From Pseudomonas sp. TNT3 (GTDB lineage: Bacteria; Pseudomonadota; Gammaproteobacteria; Pseudomonadales; Pseudomonadaceae), in contig NZ_WFGV02000003.1 of NCBI RefSeq assembly GCF_010095445.2, forward strand, positions 62,001 through 126,000: a stretch of 64,000 nt of DNA, read 5' to 3'. The first letter of the stretch is position 1. Every line of letters starts with the position of its first letter. The notes beneath the pieces were generated by a model, which ran no database searches, was not told where the DNA came from, and was given only the letters and a program-made list of their open reading frames with translations. Positions 1 to 7,892 of this stretch are shown piece by piece. Both the position numbers and the translations under genes were made by a program.

Positions 1-5
1 GATCC

Positions 6-97
6 CTGTGGGAGCCAGCCTGCTGGCGATAGCGGTGTGTCAGTCAATCAAGATGCTGACTGATACACCGCTATCGCCAGCAGGCTGGCTCCCACAG
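6..97. repeat. REPIN-like inverted repeat, family A variant
   Basis: Two arms (CTGTGGGAGCCAGCCTGC and its complement) face each other around a short loop. The arms continue through TGGCGATAGCGGTGT. This is the 'gccagc' variant of the common Pseudomonas REP found many times in this window. It lies downstream of the DUF3010 gene, where it could form a strong RNA hairpin. Confidence 0.85.
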
Positions 98-111
98 ATC
101 TGTGGTTGATT

Positions 112-528
112 TTATTTCTTCAGCAACGCCGAACACGCCGCTTTGTACGCCTCATGCTGATACTTGTTTAGCGTCGCGGGTGGCTCAAACCCGTGCTTTT
201 TGGCCTGCGCATTGATCGTCTGCGGCGACAGCAGCGTCACCTCGCAACTTTCCAGCAACTGGAAAATGCCCTCGATCTTGAACGTGGTCGGTCCGCCGGC
301 AAACTCACCTTTCTTGCTGCGCTTCTTGATCGCGATCCGGTCGATGGAGTTCTCACGAACAAAGGACGCCACCTGCGCGGCAAAGACTTTGACGTTGGCC
401 GCTTCGTCGTCGTCTTCCAGGGCGATTTTCTTGGTGGTGAGGGGAAGGTGACTCAGCGCCTGACCGTCGAGGGAGGCCACGGCAATGATTGCTTCGCTGC
501 CTTTGATTTCGATGCCGCAGATTTTCAT
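112..528 (-). CDS. DUF3010 family protein
   Basis: A 138-residue cytosolic protein with no signal peptide or membrane segment. The N-terminus MKICGIEIKGSEAI followed by a central KKRSKKGEFAGGP stretch fits DUF3010, a small family of unknown function common in Gammaproteobacteria. An AGGGA ribosome site lies about 8 bases before the ATG. It is transcribed toward the left window edge, in the same direction as the toxin-antitoxin pair behind it, but a 32-base gap and a separate ribosome site suggest it is an independent gene. The family assignment is fairly secure; no function can be given. Confidence 0.8.
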   Translation of the reverse strand: MKICGIEIKGSEAIIAVASLDGQALSHLPLTTKKIALEDDDEAANVKVFAAQVASFVRENSIDRIAIKKRSKKGEFAGGPTTFKIEGIFQLLESCEVTLLSPQTINAQAKKHGFEPPATLNKYQHEAYKAACSALLKK

Positions 529-560
529 TTCGAATCCCTTTAAAAATGGTTGTGCGCAAG

Positions 561-884
561 CTACAGCTCAAGCTGATTGGCAGTAATGCCAAACGCCATG
601 GCAATTTTCTCGCGGGTGGCCTTACGCGGCTTCGCAACGGTCTCTTGTTGGGCGAAGGCTGGTTGGGAAATACCCATGCGTTTGGCCACTTCATCCTGAG
701 TAAGGTTCAGGTGTTCGCGCCAGGCGCGAATCGGCGTTGCACCATCGACGATGCGGCTGACGACTTCGTGAGGAATCAGATCGGGCTCAATTTTTTGCGC
801 GAGATATTGCGCGTAGGGAATGACCACGAAAGCCGGGTTGCCCTGTGCATCGTTAATAATTTGAACGTCAGTAGGTGCGTTCAT
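561..884 (-). CDS. HTH antitoxin of a RelE-type toxin-antitoxin pair
   Basis: I take the start at MNAPTDVQII (107 residues), because the longer upstream frame runs through the toxin gene. The C-terminal half is a Cro/C1-type helix-turn-helix: LTQDEVAKRMGISQPAFAQQE, then a basic KPRKATREKIA helix. The N-terminal half (INDAQGNPAFVVIPYAQYL) looks like the toxin-binding part of such antitoxins. The start overlaps the toxin's 3' end by 17 bases, so the order is toxin first, antitoxin second, as in higBA-type loci. The antitoxin probably represses the shared promoter through the palindrome at 1130-1166. Inferred role: neutralise the toxin and autoregulate. Confidence 0.85.
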   Translation of the reverse strand: MNAPTDVQIINDAQGNPAFVVIPYAQYLAQKIEPDLIPHEVVSRIVDGATPIRAWREHLNLTQDEVAKRMGISQPAFAQQETVAKPRKATREKIAMAFGITANQLEL

Positions 885-1122
885 CGCGTTTTTTGACCTC
901 TTGAATATTGACCACTTTGATTGCGCCATCCCAATCGAATATGACTCGATAGTTACCGACTCGCAGACGGTAGGCGTAATCATGGCCGACAAGTGCTTTG
1001 ACGTTGCCCGCATGCGGCATGCTAGCCAGCATTGTGACGGCATCACGAACCTGGATCTGGTGAGCGGAATGCAATTTCAGGAGTTGCTTAACGGCATTTC
1101 GAGTCCAGTGAATACTGTTCAT
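868..1122 (-). CDS. RelE/ParE-superfamily toxin
   Basis: An 84-residue basic protein with the compact RelE fold signature: an N-terminal amphipathic helix (WTRNAVKQLLKLHSAHQIQVRDAV), then YRLRVGNYRVIFDWD and VVNIQEVKKRDERTY, in which the Arg and Tyr residues fit the RNase-type active surface. RelE-type toxins usually cleave mRNA in the ribosome; ParE-type relatives poison gyrase, and the sequence alone does not fully separate them. The R-x-G-x-Y-R-V-I-F-D motif favours RelE. It is the first gene of the pair and has no obvious Shine-Dalgarno sequence, so translation may be weak. Confidence 0.85.
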   Translation of the reverse strand: MNSIHWTRNAVKQLLKLHSAHQIQVRDAVTMLASMPHAGNVKALVGHDYAYRLRVGNYRVIFDWDGAIKVVNIQEVKKRDERTY

Positions 1123-1129
1123 GAGAGAG

Positions 1130-1166
1130 TATAAGTCTTTTATAAGATTTCCAATCTTTACTTATA
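1130..1166. promoter_or_regulatory. Nested palindromic operator/promoter of the toxin-antitoxin pair
   Basis: An inner perfect palindrome (AAGATT-3 bases-AATCTT, 1144-1158) is enclosed by an outer inverted pair TATAAGT (1130-1136) and ACTTATA (1160-1166). The segment is AT-rich and lies immediately upstream of the toxin ATG. It is a good candidate operator for the HTH antitoxin and overlaps a plausible -10 (TATACT on the minus strand). Inferred from structure and position. Confidence 0.6.
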
Positions 1167-1332
1167 TTTAGCCGTCTACCAACTAACGAAGATTGTCAGG
1201 ATGTTGCCCGGTTCACAGGGTCTTTCGCGACGCGTGGTAACACTGCAGGCCTTATCAGCCAAGGGCGTAGGAAATAGCGTTTCTTGAAGGCGAAAGCCGA
1301 CAACGGCGCCAGCTTCCGATGGAATTACAGGA

Positions 1333-1737
1333 TCACTCCTGCCCAATCGACTCCAAAAACTCCGACCGCTCATCACTCATCCGCGCCACGCAATCATTCT
1401 GCGCAATGGTGAACGCCTTGCTGCCGCTCGTCGCCGGGAACGCTTCGACGGCGCAATCGGCATCCCGCGTCTTTAGCCATTGCTGTTGGGAGGCTTTGAT
1501 CCTGGAAGTGATGTCGGTCAATTGCGACGGGTTCTTGCCGTAGAGCGTCTGCATGCGCTCCGCCAGGCTTTGATAGTTGTCTTTGAGCAGGTCTTCGGCT
1601 GTGGTTCGGCTGTAGGCCGAGCATTCCAGGGTCTGGACGTCGTTTTCGACGGCATCGCAGGGGGTGCTGTCGGACTCTTCCTGGGCCTGTACGCCCGTCG
1701 CCGTCAGTAGTGCCAAGACCAGAAAAATCGTTTTCAT
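1333..1737 (-). CDS. LprI-like (DUF1311) secreted protein
   Basis: A 134-residue protein with a typical Sec signal peptide (MKTIFLVLALLTATGVQA, cleavage after AQA). The mature part has four Cys (TPCDAVE, QTLECSAYSR, DADCAVE, AQNDCVARM) and the pattern C-x(n)-R-T...LLKDNYQSL...QQQWLKTRDADC, typical of the LprI/DUF1311 family. Members are periplasmic or outer-membrane attached, and some inhibit lysozyme. There is no lipobox Cys here, so it is probably periplasmic. It stands alone between the toxin-antitoxin locus and the dipeptidase gene, which is transcribed in the opposite direction. Confidence 0.75.
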   Translation of the reverse strand: MKTIFLVLALLTATGVQAQEESDSTPCDAVENDVQTLECSAYSRTTAEDLLKDNYQSLAERMQTLYGKNPSQLTDITSRIKASQQQWLKTRDADCAVEAFPATSGSKAFTIAQNDCVARMSDERSEFLESIGQE

Positions 1738-1998
1738 AGCGCTGCCGTCCCCTTTATTCCATTCAAAGCTTCAGTAACGCGTTATTGAAGCATCCAGTGA
1801 TGCGGCGAATTCTGGCCCAAGCGGAGGGGCTTGAACAGGCGGGCGATCAGGCCTGTCGACGACCCTTTGTCGCGGATTGACGCTTTCGGCAATTCCCCTG
1901 TCGTTTTTGCACCCGGCTGCCGAGGCACCGAGGCATATGCTGGCCCCAAAGCGCCGGCACACGATTCGGCGCACGAATCGCTAATAGGGGACAGCCTG

Positions 1999-2976
1999 AT
2001 GAGCCCAGCCGAATTGCACGCCGACAGTATCGTTATCGACGGGCTGATTATTGCCAAGTGGAACCGTGAGCTGTTCGAAGACATGCGCAAGGGCGGTCTG
2101 ACCGCGGCCAACTGCACCGTGTCGGTGTGGGAAGGCTTCCAGGCGACCGTCAACAACATCGCCGCCAGCCAGAAACTGATTCGCGAGAACAGCGATCTGG
2201 TGATTCCGGTGCGTACCACCGCCGACATCCGCAAGGCCAAGGAGCAGGGCAAGACCGGCATCCTTTTCGGCTTCCAGAATGCTCACGCCTTTGAAGACCA
2301 GATCGGCTACGTCGAGGTGTTCAAGCAGCTGGGCGTCGGTATCGTGCAGATGTGCTACAACACCCAGAATCTGGTCGGTACCGGCTGCTACGAGCGCGAT
2401 GGCGGCCTGTCGGGCTTCGGTCGTGAAATCGTCGCCGAGATGAACCGTGTCGGCGTCATGTGCGACCTGTCCCACGTGGGTTCGAAAACCTCCGAAGAAG
2501 TCATCCTCGAATCGAAGAAGCCGGTCTGCTATTCCCATTGCCTGCCGTCGGGCCTGAAGATTCATCCGCGCAACAAATCCGATGAAGAACTGAAGTTCAT
2601 TGCCGACCACGGCGGTTTTGTCGGCGTGACCATGTTTGCGCCGTTCCTGGCCAAGGGCATTGATTCGACCATCGACGATTACGCCGAAGCCATCGAATAC
2701 ACCATGAATATCGTCGGCGAAGACGCCATCGGCATCGGCACCGACTTCACCCAGGGCCATGGCCAGGACTTCTTCGAATACCTGACCCATGACAAAGGCT
2801 ACGCACGCCGCCTGACCAGCTTCGGCAAGATCATTAACCCGCTGGGCATCCGCACCGTCGGCGAGTTCCCGAACCTGACCGAAACCCTGCTCAAGCGCGG
2901 CCATTCCGAGCGCGTGGTGCGCAAGATCATGGGCGAGAACTGGGTGAATGTCCTGAAGGACGTCTGGGGCGAATAA
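1999..2976 (+). CDS. Membrane-dipeptidase (peptidase M19) family protein of the betaine catabolic cluster
   Basis: A 325-residue protein. I choose the ATG at MSPAELHADS because it is preceded by a GGGGA site and the family N-terminus begins there; the open frame extends 56 codons upstream without family similarity. Renal-dipeptidase metal-site motifs are visible: DSIVIDGLI near the N-terminus, MCDLSHVGSKTS, YSHCLPSG and GIGTDFTQGHG near the C-terminus. In P. aeruginosa the homologue stands directly before dgcAB and belongs to the GbdR-controlled betaine regulon; the physiological substrate is not established. Here too it is first in a run of same-strand genes (dipeptidase, V4R protein, dgcA, dgcB, etfA, etfB). 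Confidence 0.85.
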   Translation: MSPAELHADSIVIDGLIIAKWNRELFEDMRKGGLTAANCTVSVWEGFQATVNNIAASQKLIRENSDLVIPVRTTADIRKAKEQGKTGILFGFQNAHAFEDQIGYVEVFKQLGVGIVQMCYNTQNLVGTGCYERDGGLSGFGREIVAEMNRVGVMCDLSHVGSKTSEEVILESKKPVCYSHCLPSGLKIHPRNKSDEELKFIADHGGFVGVTMFAPFLAKGIDSTIDDYAEAIEYTMNIVGEDAIGIGTDFTQGHGQDFFEYLTHDKGYARRLTSFGKIINPLGIRTVGEFPNLTETLLKRGHSERVVRKIMGENWVNVLKDVWGE

Positions 2977-2994
2977 AAACCGGCCTCCCAACAA

Positions 2995-3103
2995 CCCTGT
3001 AGCAGCTGCCGAGGCACGAGGCTGCGTTGCGGTCCGCAGGACCGCCCTCGAGGGCCGCTGCGCAGCCCAACGCAGCCTCGCAGGCTCGGCAGCTGCTACA
3101 GGG
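2995..3103. repeat. Palindromic repeat, family D
   Basis: Begins CCCTGTAGCAGCTGCCGAGG and ends with its complement GGCAGCTGCTACAGGG; the middle also pairs (GCTGCGTTGCGG with CCGCTGCGCAGC). It sits between the dipeptidase and V4R genes. Confidence 0.85.
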
Positions 3104-3147
3104 CTACGACACGCAAATACAACGAATTTTTCTGGAGTTAAGTTTCC

Positions 3148-3678
3148 ATGGCCAAGATCGCCCCGCAATTGCCAATCGAAGTCGACAGCGAGACCGGTGT
3201 CTGGACCTCTGACGCCCTGCCGATGCTGTACGTACCGCGGCATTTCTTCGTCAACAACCACATGGGTATCGAGGAAGTGCTGGGCGCCGAAGCCTACGCC
3301 GAGATCCTCTACAAGGCCGGCTACAAATCCGCCTGGCACTGGTGTGAGAAAGAAGCCGAATGCCACGGCCTTGAAGGCGTCGCAGTGTTCGAGCACTACA
3401 TGAAGCGCCTGTCGCAACGCGGCTGGGGCCTGTTCAAGATCCAGGACATCGACCTCGACAAAGGCACCGCCAGCGTCAAGCTCGAACACTCGGCGTTCGT
3501 GTACGTGTACGGCAAGGTCGGGCGCAAGGTCGACTACATGTTCACCGGCTGGTTTGCCGGTGCCATGGACCAGATTCTGCAAGCCCGCGGCAGCAACATC
3601 CGTACCGTTGCCGAACAAGTCTACGGTGGCTCTGAAGAAGGCCACGACGACGGTTTGTTCACCGTCAAGCCGTTGTAA
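3148..3678 (+). CDS. V4R/DUF5943-type protein linked to dimethylglycine demethylase
   Basis: A 176-residue soluble protein starting MAKIAPQLPIEVD. The middle (GAEAYAEILYKAGYKSAWHWCEKEAECHG) and the C-terminal part (YMFTGWFAGAMDQIL) resemble the 4-vinyl-reductase (V4R) small-ligand-binding fold. It lies 15 bases before dgcA and always accompanies dgcAB in Pseudomonas as far as I know, so a role with the demethylase (assembly, ligand sensing or one-carbon transfer) is inferred. It contains His and Cys residues (HWCEKEAECH) that could bind a metal. No reaction is known. Confidence 0.7.
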   Translation: MAKIAPQLPIEVDSETGVWTSDALPMLYVPRHFFVNNHMGIEEVLGAEAYAEILYKAGYKSAWHWCEKEAECHGLEGVAVFEHYMKRLSQRGWGLFKIQDIDLDKGTASVKLEHSAFVYVYGKVGRKVDYMFTGWFAGAMDQILQARGSNIRTVAEQVYGGSEEGHDDGLFTVKPL

Positions 3679-3693
3679 GTCGAGGAACCCGCC

Positions 3694-5754
3694 ATGGCTT
3701 TCGAAGCAATGTTCCAGCCGATCCAGATCGGCAAACTGACCATCCGTAACCGCGTGCTCAGCACTGCGCACGCCGAGGTCTACGCGACCGACGGCGGCAT
3801 GACCACCGATCGGTACGTCAAGTATTACGAAGAGAAAGCCAAGGGCGGGATCGGCCTGGCGATTTGCGGCGGTTCCTCCGTGGTGGCCATCGACAGCCCG
3901 CAGGAATGGTGGAGTTCGGTGAACCTGTCCACCGACCGGATCATCCCGCACTTCCAGAACCTCGCCGACGCCATGCACAAGCACGGCGCCAAGATCATGA
4001 TCCAGATTACCCACATGGGCCGTCGCTCACGTTGGGACGGCTTTAACTGGCCGACCCTGATGTCGCCGTCGGGCGTGCGTGAACCGGTGCACCGTGCCAC
4101 CTGCAAAACCATCGAGCCGGAAGAAATCTGGCGAGTGATCGGCAACTACGCGCAGGCTGCTCGCCGGGCCAAGGCCGGTGGTCTCGATGGCGTCGAACTG
4201 TCCGCTGTGCACCAGCACATGATCGACCAGTTCTGGAGCCCGCGCGTCAACAAGCGTACCGATGAGTGGGGCGGCAGTTTTGAAAACCGCATGCGGTTCG
4301 GCCTGGAAGTATTGAAGGCTGTGCGGGCTGAAGTCGGCCCGGATTTCTGCGTTGGCATCCGTCTGTGCGGCGACGAATTCCACCCGGACGGCTTGTCCCA
4401 CGAGGACATGAAGCAGATCGCCAAGTACTACGACGACACCGGCATGCTGGACTTCATCGGTGTGGTGGGGTCGGGTTGCGACACTCACAACACCCTGGCC
4501 AACGTCATCCCGAACATGAGTTATCCACCGGAGCCGTTCCTGCACCTGGCGGCCGGTATCAAGGAAGTGGTCAAGGCTCCAGTGCTGCACGCACAGAACA
4601 TCAAGGACCCGAACCAGGCGACCCGAATTCTGGAAGGTGGTTATGTGGACATGGTCGGTATGACCCGTGCGCACATCGCCGACCCGCACCTGATCGCCAA
4701 GATCAAGATGGGCCAGATCGACCAGATCAAGCAGTGCGTCGGCGCCAACTATTGCATCGACCGGCAGTACCAAGGGCTGGACGTGTTGTGCATCCAGAAC
4801 GCTGCGACCTCCCGCGAATACATGGGCGTGCCGCACATCATCGAAAAGACCACGGGCGTTAAGCGCAAGGTCGTGGTGGTGGGTGCCGGGCCGGCGGGGA
4901 TGGAAGCCGCTCGCGTGGCCGCCGAGCGTGGCCACGACGTGACCTTGTTCGAGAAAAAAGAATTCATCGGCGGGCAGATCACCACTGCTTCGAAAGCACC
5001 ACAGCGCGACCAGATCGCCGGTATCACACGCTGGTATCAGCTTGAACTCGCAAGGTTGAAAGTCGACCTGCGCCTGGGCGTGGCGGCGGATGCGCCGACC
5101 ATCATGGACCTGCGCCCCGACGTGGTCGTGCTCGCGGTAGGCGGTCATCCGTTCCTCGAGCAGAACGAGCATTGGGGCGCGGCTGAAGGCCTGGTTGTCA
5201 GCAGCTGGGACATTCTCGATGGCAAAGTTGCGCCAGGTAAAAACGTGCTGGTGTACGACACCATTTGCGAGTTCACCGGCATGTCGACCGCTGACTTCCT
5301 GGCCGACAAAGGCAGTCAGGTCGAGATCGTTACCGACGACATCAAGCCTGGCGTGGCGATCGGCGGCACCTCGTTCCCGACCTACTACCGCAGCATGTAC
5401 CCGAAAGAAGTGATCATGACCGGCGACATGATGCTGGAGAAGGTCTACCGCGAAGGCGACAAGCTGGTGGCGGTACTGGAGAACGAATACACCGGCGCCA
5501 AAGAGGAGCGGGTGGTGGACCAGGTGGTCGTGGAAAACGGCGTGCGTCCGGACGAAGAAATCTACTACGCGATGAAAGAAGGCTCGCGCAACAAAGGCCA
5601 GATCGACGTCGAAGCTTTGTTCGCGATCAAGCCGCAACCTTGCCTGGAACAGACCGGTGACGGTTACCTGCTGTTCCGCATCGGTGACTGTGTGGCGCAA
5701 CGCAACGTGCATGCCGCGATCTACGACGCACTGCGGCTGTGCAAAGACTTCTAA
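3694..5754 (+). CDS. dgcA: Dimethylglycine demethylase subunit A (flavin/Fe-S oxidoreductase)
   Basis: A 686-residue protein of the trimethylamine-dehydrogenase/old-yellow-enzyme family. Residues 1-340 form the FMN barrel (MFQPIQIGKLTIRNRVLST at the start; HQHMIDQFWSPRVNKRTDEWGG). A cysteine cluster for Fe-S follows (C348, C354, C366), and then two dinucleotide-binding domains (VVVVGAGPAGMEAARVAAERG). With DgcB it removes a methyl group from dimethylglycine to give sarcosine and formaldehyde. The Fe-S motif reads CVGANYC where trimethylamine dehydrogenase has CIGCNVC, so the second canonical ligand is Ala351. It is cotranscribed with the preceding V4R gene and the following dgcB. Confidence 0.9.
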   Translation: MAFEAMFQPIQIGKLTIRNRVLSTAHAEVYATDGGMTTDRYVKYYEEKAKGGIGLAICGGSSVVAIDSPQEWWSSVNLSTDRIIPHFQNLADAMHKHGAKIMIQITHMGRRSRWDGFNWPTLMSPSGVREPVHRATCKTIEPEEIWRVIGNYAQAARRAKAGGLDGVELSAVHQHMIDQFWSPRVNKRTDEWGGSFENRMRFGLEVLKAVRAEVGPDFCVGIRLCGDEFHPDGLSHEDMKQIAKYYDDTGMLDFIGVVGSGCDTHNTLANVIPNMSYPPEPFLHLAAGIKEVVKAPVLHAQNIKDPNQATRILEGGYVDMVGMTRAHIADPHLIAKIKMGQIDQIKQCVGANYCIDRQYQGLDVLCIQNAATSREYMGVPHIIEKTTGVKRKVVVVGAGPAGMEAARVAAERGHDVTLFEKKEFIGGQITTASKAPQRDQIAGITRWYQLELARLKVDLRLGVAADAPTIMDLRPDVVVLAVGGHPFLEQNEHWGAAEGLVVSSWDILDGKVAPGKNVLVYDTICEFTGMSTADFLADKGSQVEIVTDDIKPGVAIGGTSFPTYYRSMYPKEVIMTGDMMLEKVYREGDKLVAVLENEYTGAKEERVVDQVVVENGVRPDEEIYYAMKEGSRNKGQIDVEALFAIKPQPCLEQTGDGYLLFRIGDCVAQRNVHAAIYDALRLCKDF

Positions 5755-5770
5755 GAGCTTGTGGATAACC

Positions 5771-5877
5771 CTTGTAGGAGCGAGCTTGCTCGCGATGGAC
5801 GTGAACGATGACGCGGGGAGTCTGTTTTAACGCGACGTTCTCAGGTTTTTCGCGAGCAAGCTCGCTCCTACACAGGG
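5771..5877. repeat. REPIN, family A
   Basis: TTGTAGGAGCGAGCTTGCTC at the left is mirrored by GAGCAAGCTCGCTCCTAC at the right, about 60 bases apart. It lies between dgcA and dgcB. Confidence 0.9.
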
Positions 5878-5939
5878 AATCGAGCAAGGCATCCAGGTAG
5901 TTTGGCCTGCAAGACCCCGAGGTCTTTGGGAGCTCCACC

Positions 5940-7892
5940 ATGTTGAACACCCTTCTTCCAATCCTGCTGTTCGCTGCCCTGGGCCTGGCTGTCCTCGGCG
6001 CGGTGCGGCGGGTGGCTATGTGGCGCCGGGGACGAGCCTCGAAGGTCGACCTGATCGGTGGCCTGTTCGCCATGCCCAAGCGCTACATGGTCGATTTGCA
6101 CCATGTCGTTGCGCGGGACAAATACATCGCCAACACCCACGTCGCCACGGCCGGTGGTGCGGTGGCGTCCATTGTGCTGGCGATACTGGTTCACGGTTTC
6201 GGCCTGCACAGCCGCATTCTCGGCATTGCCCTGTTGATTGCCTCGGCGGTGATGTTCGTCGGCGCGATTTTCATGTACCTGCGTCGTCGCAACCCTCCGG
6301 CTCGCCTGTCCAAAGGGCCATGGATGCGTCTGCCGAAAAGCCTGCTGGCATTCTCGGCGAGCTTCTTCCTGTTGACCCTGCCGGTGGCCGGCATCCTCCC
6401 GGAAAACTTCGGCGGCTGGATGCTTGCAGCGATCCTCTTTGTCGGCGTGCTGTGGGGCGTGTCGGAATTGTTCTTCGGCATGACCTGGGGCGGGCCGATG
6501 AAACACGCCTTTGCCGGTGCCTTGCACCTGGCGTGGCACCGTCGCGCCGAACGCTTTGGCGGTGGCCGCTCGACTGGTTTGAAACCACTGGACCTCAACG
6601 ACCCAACCGCGCCGTTGGGTGTGGAAAAACCCAAGGATTTCACCTGGAACCAGCTGCTCGGTTTCGACGCCTGCGTGCAGTGCGGCAAGTGCGAAGCGGC
6701 GTGCCCGGCGTTCGCCGCCGGTCAGCCGCTGAACCCGAAAAAACTGATCCAGGACATGGTGGTTGGCCTGGCGGGTGGCACCGACGCCAAATTCGCCGGT
6801 AGTCCCTATCCTGGCAAAGCCATTGGTGAGCATGCCGGTAATCCGCATCAACCGATCGTCAACGGCCTGGTGGACGCCGACACCCTGTGGTCCTGCACCA
6901 CCTGCCGTGCCTGTGTCGAGGAATGCCCGATGATGATCGAGCACGTCGACGCCATCGTCGACATGCGTCGCCATCTGACGCTGGAAAAAGGCGCGACCCC
7001 GAACAAGGGGGCCGAAGTCCTGGAAAACCTGATTGCCACCGACAACCCTGGCGGCTTCGCACCGGGCGGGCGGATGAACTGGGCCGCGGATCTGAGTTTG
7101 AATCTGCTCAGCGAGAAGAAATCGGTCGACGTGCTGTTCTGGGTCGGCGACGGCGCTTTCGACATGCGCAACCAGCGCACTTTGCGCGCCTTCGTCAAAG
7201 TGCTGAAAGCGGCCAAGGTCGACTTCGCGGTACTGGGCCTGGAAGAGCGCGACAGCGGTGACGTGGCCCGGCGTTTGGGCGATGAAGCGACCTTCCAGTT
7301 GTTGGCCAAACGCAACATCCAGACCCTGGCCAAATACAGCTTCAACCGCATCGTCACCTGCGATCCGCACAGCTTCCACGTGCTGAAAAACGAGTACGGC
7401 GCTTTCGATGGCCACTACCTCGTGCAGCACCACAGCACCTACATGGCGGAAATCATTGGTGCGGGCGCCCTGAATCTTGGTCAGCACAAAGGCAGCAGCG
7501 TGACCTATCACGATCCGTGCTACCTCGGTCGCTACAACGGCGAATACGAGGCGCCGCGCGAGGTATTGCGTGCTCTCGGCATCGAAGTGAAAGAGATGCA
7601 ACGCTCTGGTTTCCGCTCGCGCTGCTGCGGTGGGGGCGGTGGTGCGCCGATCACCGACATTCCGGGCAAACAACGGATTCCGGACATGCGCATGGAAGAC
7701 ATCCGCGAGACCGGCGCCGAGTTGGTGGCCGTGGGTTGTCCACAATGCACGGCGATGCTCGAAGGCGTTGTCGAACCGCGCCCGATGATCAAGGACATCG
7801 CCGAACTGGTGGCCGATGCATTGCTCGAAGACGCAGCCCCGAGCAAACCGAATGCGCCGCTGAAACGTGAAGAACCTGCGGAGGCCCACTGA
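5940..7892 (+). CDS. dgcB: Dimethylglycine demethylase subunit B (membrane Fe-S protein)
   Basis: A 650-residue protein. The N-terminal 190 residues hold several hydrophobic segments (MLNTLLPILLFAALGLAVLG; AILVHGFGL...ALLIASAVMFVGAIF; LLAFSASFFLLTLPVAGI; AAILFVGVLWGVSELFF). Two 4Fe-4S motifs follow, CVQCGKCEAACP (about 245-256) and CTTCRACVEECP (about 319-330). The C-terminal half contains two heterodisulfide-reductase CCG modules (HDPCYLGRYN...RSRCCGGGGG and VAVGCPQC). It probably passes electrons from DgcA or from the EtfAB pair into the membrane quinone pool. The stop overlaps the etfA start by one base (TGATG), so translation is coupled. Confidence 0.9.
   Translation: MLNTLLPILLFAALGLAVLGAVRRVAMWRRGRASKVDLIGGLFAMPKRYMVDLHHVVARDKYIANTHVATAGGAVASIVLAILVHGFGLHSRILGIALLIASAVMFVGAIFMYLRRRNPPARLSKGPWMRLPKSLLAFSASFFLLTLPVAGILPENFGGWMLAAILFVGVLWGVSELFFGMTWGGPMKHAFAGALHLAWHRRAERFGGGRSTGLKPLDLNDPTAPLGVEKPKDFTWNQLLGFDACVQCGKCEAACPAFAAGQPLNPKKLIQDMVVGLAGGTDAKFAGSPYPGKAIGEHAGNPHQPIVNGLVDADTLWSCTTCRACVEECPMMIEHVDAIVDMRRHLTLEKGATPNKGAEVLENLIATDNPGGFAPGGRMNWAADLSLNLLSEKKSVDVLFWVGDGAFDMRNQRTLRAFVKVLKAAKVDFAVLGLEERDSGDVARRLGDEATFQLLAKRNIQTLAKYSFNRIVTCDPHSFHVLKNEYGAFDGHYLVQHHSTYMAEIIGAGALNLGQHKGSSVTYHDPCYLGRYNGEYEAPREVLRALGIEVKEMQRSGFRSRCCGGGGGAPITDIPGKQRIPDMRMEDIRETGAELVAVGCPQCTAMLEGVVEPRPMIKDIAELVADALLEDAAPSKPNAPLKREEPAEAH

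Noticed and set aside
1176..1376. 66-codon minus-strand frame between the toxin-antitoxin and LprI genes
   Set aside because: No ribosome site, overlaps the LprI 3' end, no motif.
1981..4014. A very long minus-strand open frame opposite the dipeptidase, V4R and dgcA genes
   Set aside because: It is the antisense shadow of strongly recognisable genes, rich in His/Val/Asp/Gly from complementary GC-rich codons, with no family motif.
4027..5712. A 561-codon minus-strand frame opposite dgcA
   Set aside because: Antisense shadow; the plus-strand protein has clear cofactor motifs.
5868..7889. A 673-codon minus-strand frame opposite dgcB
   Set aside because: Antisense shadow; dgcB has Fe-S motifs and couples to etfA.
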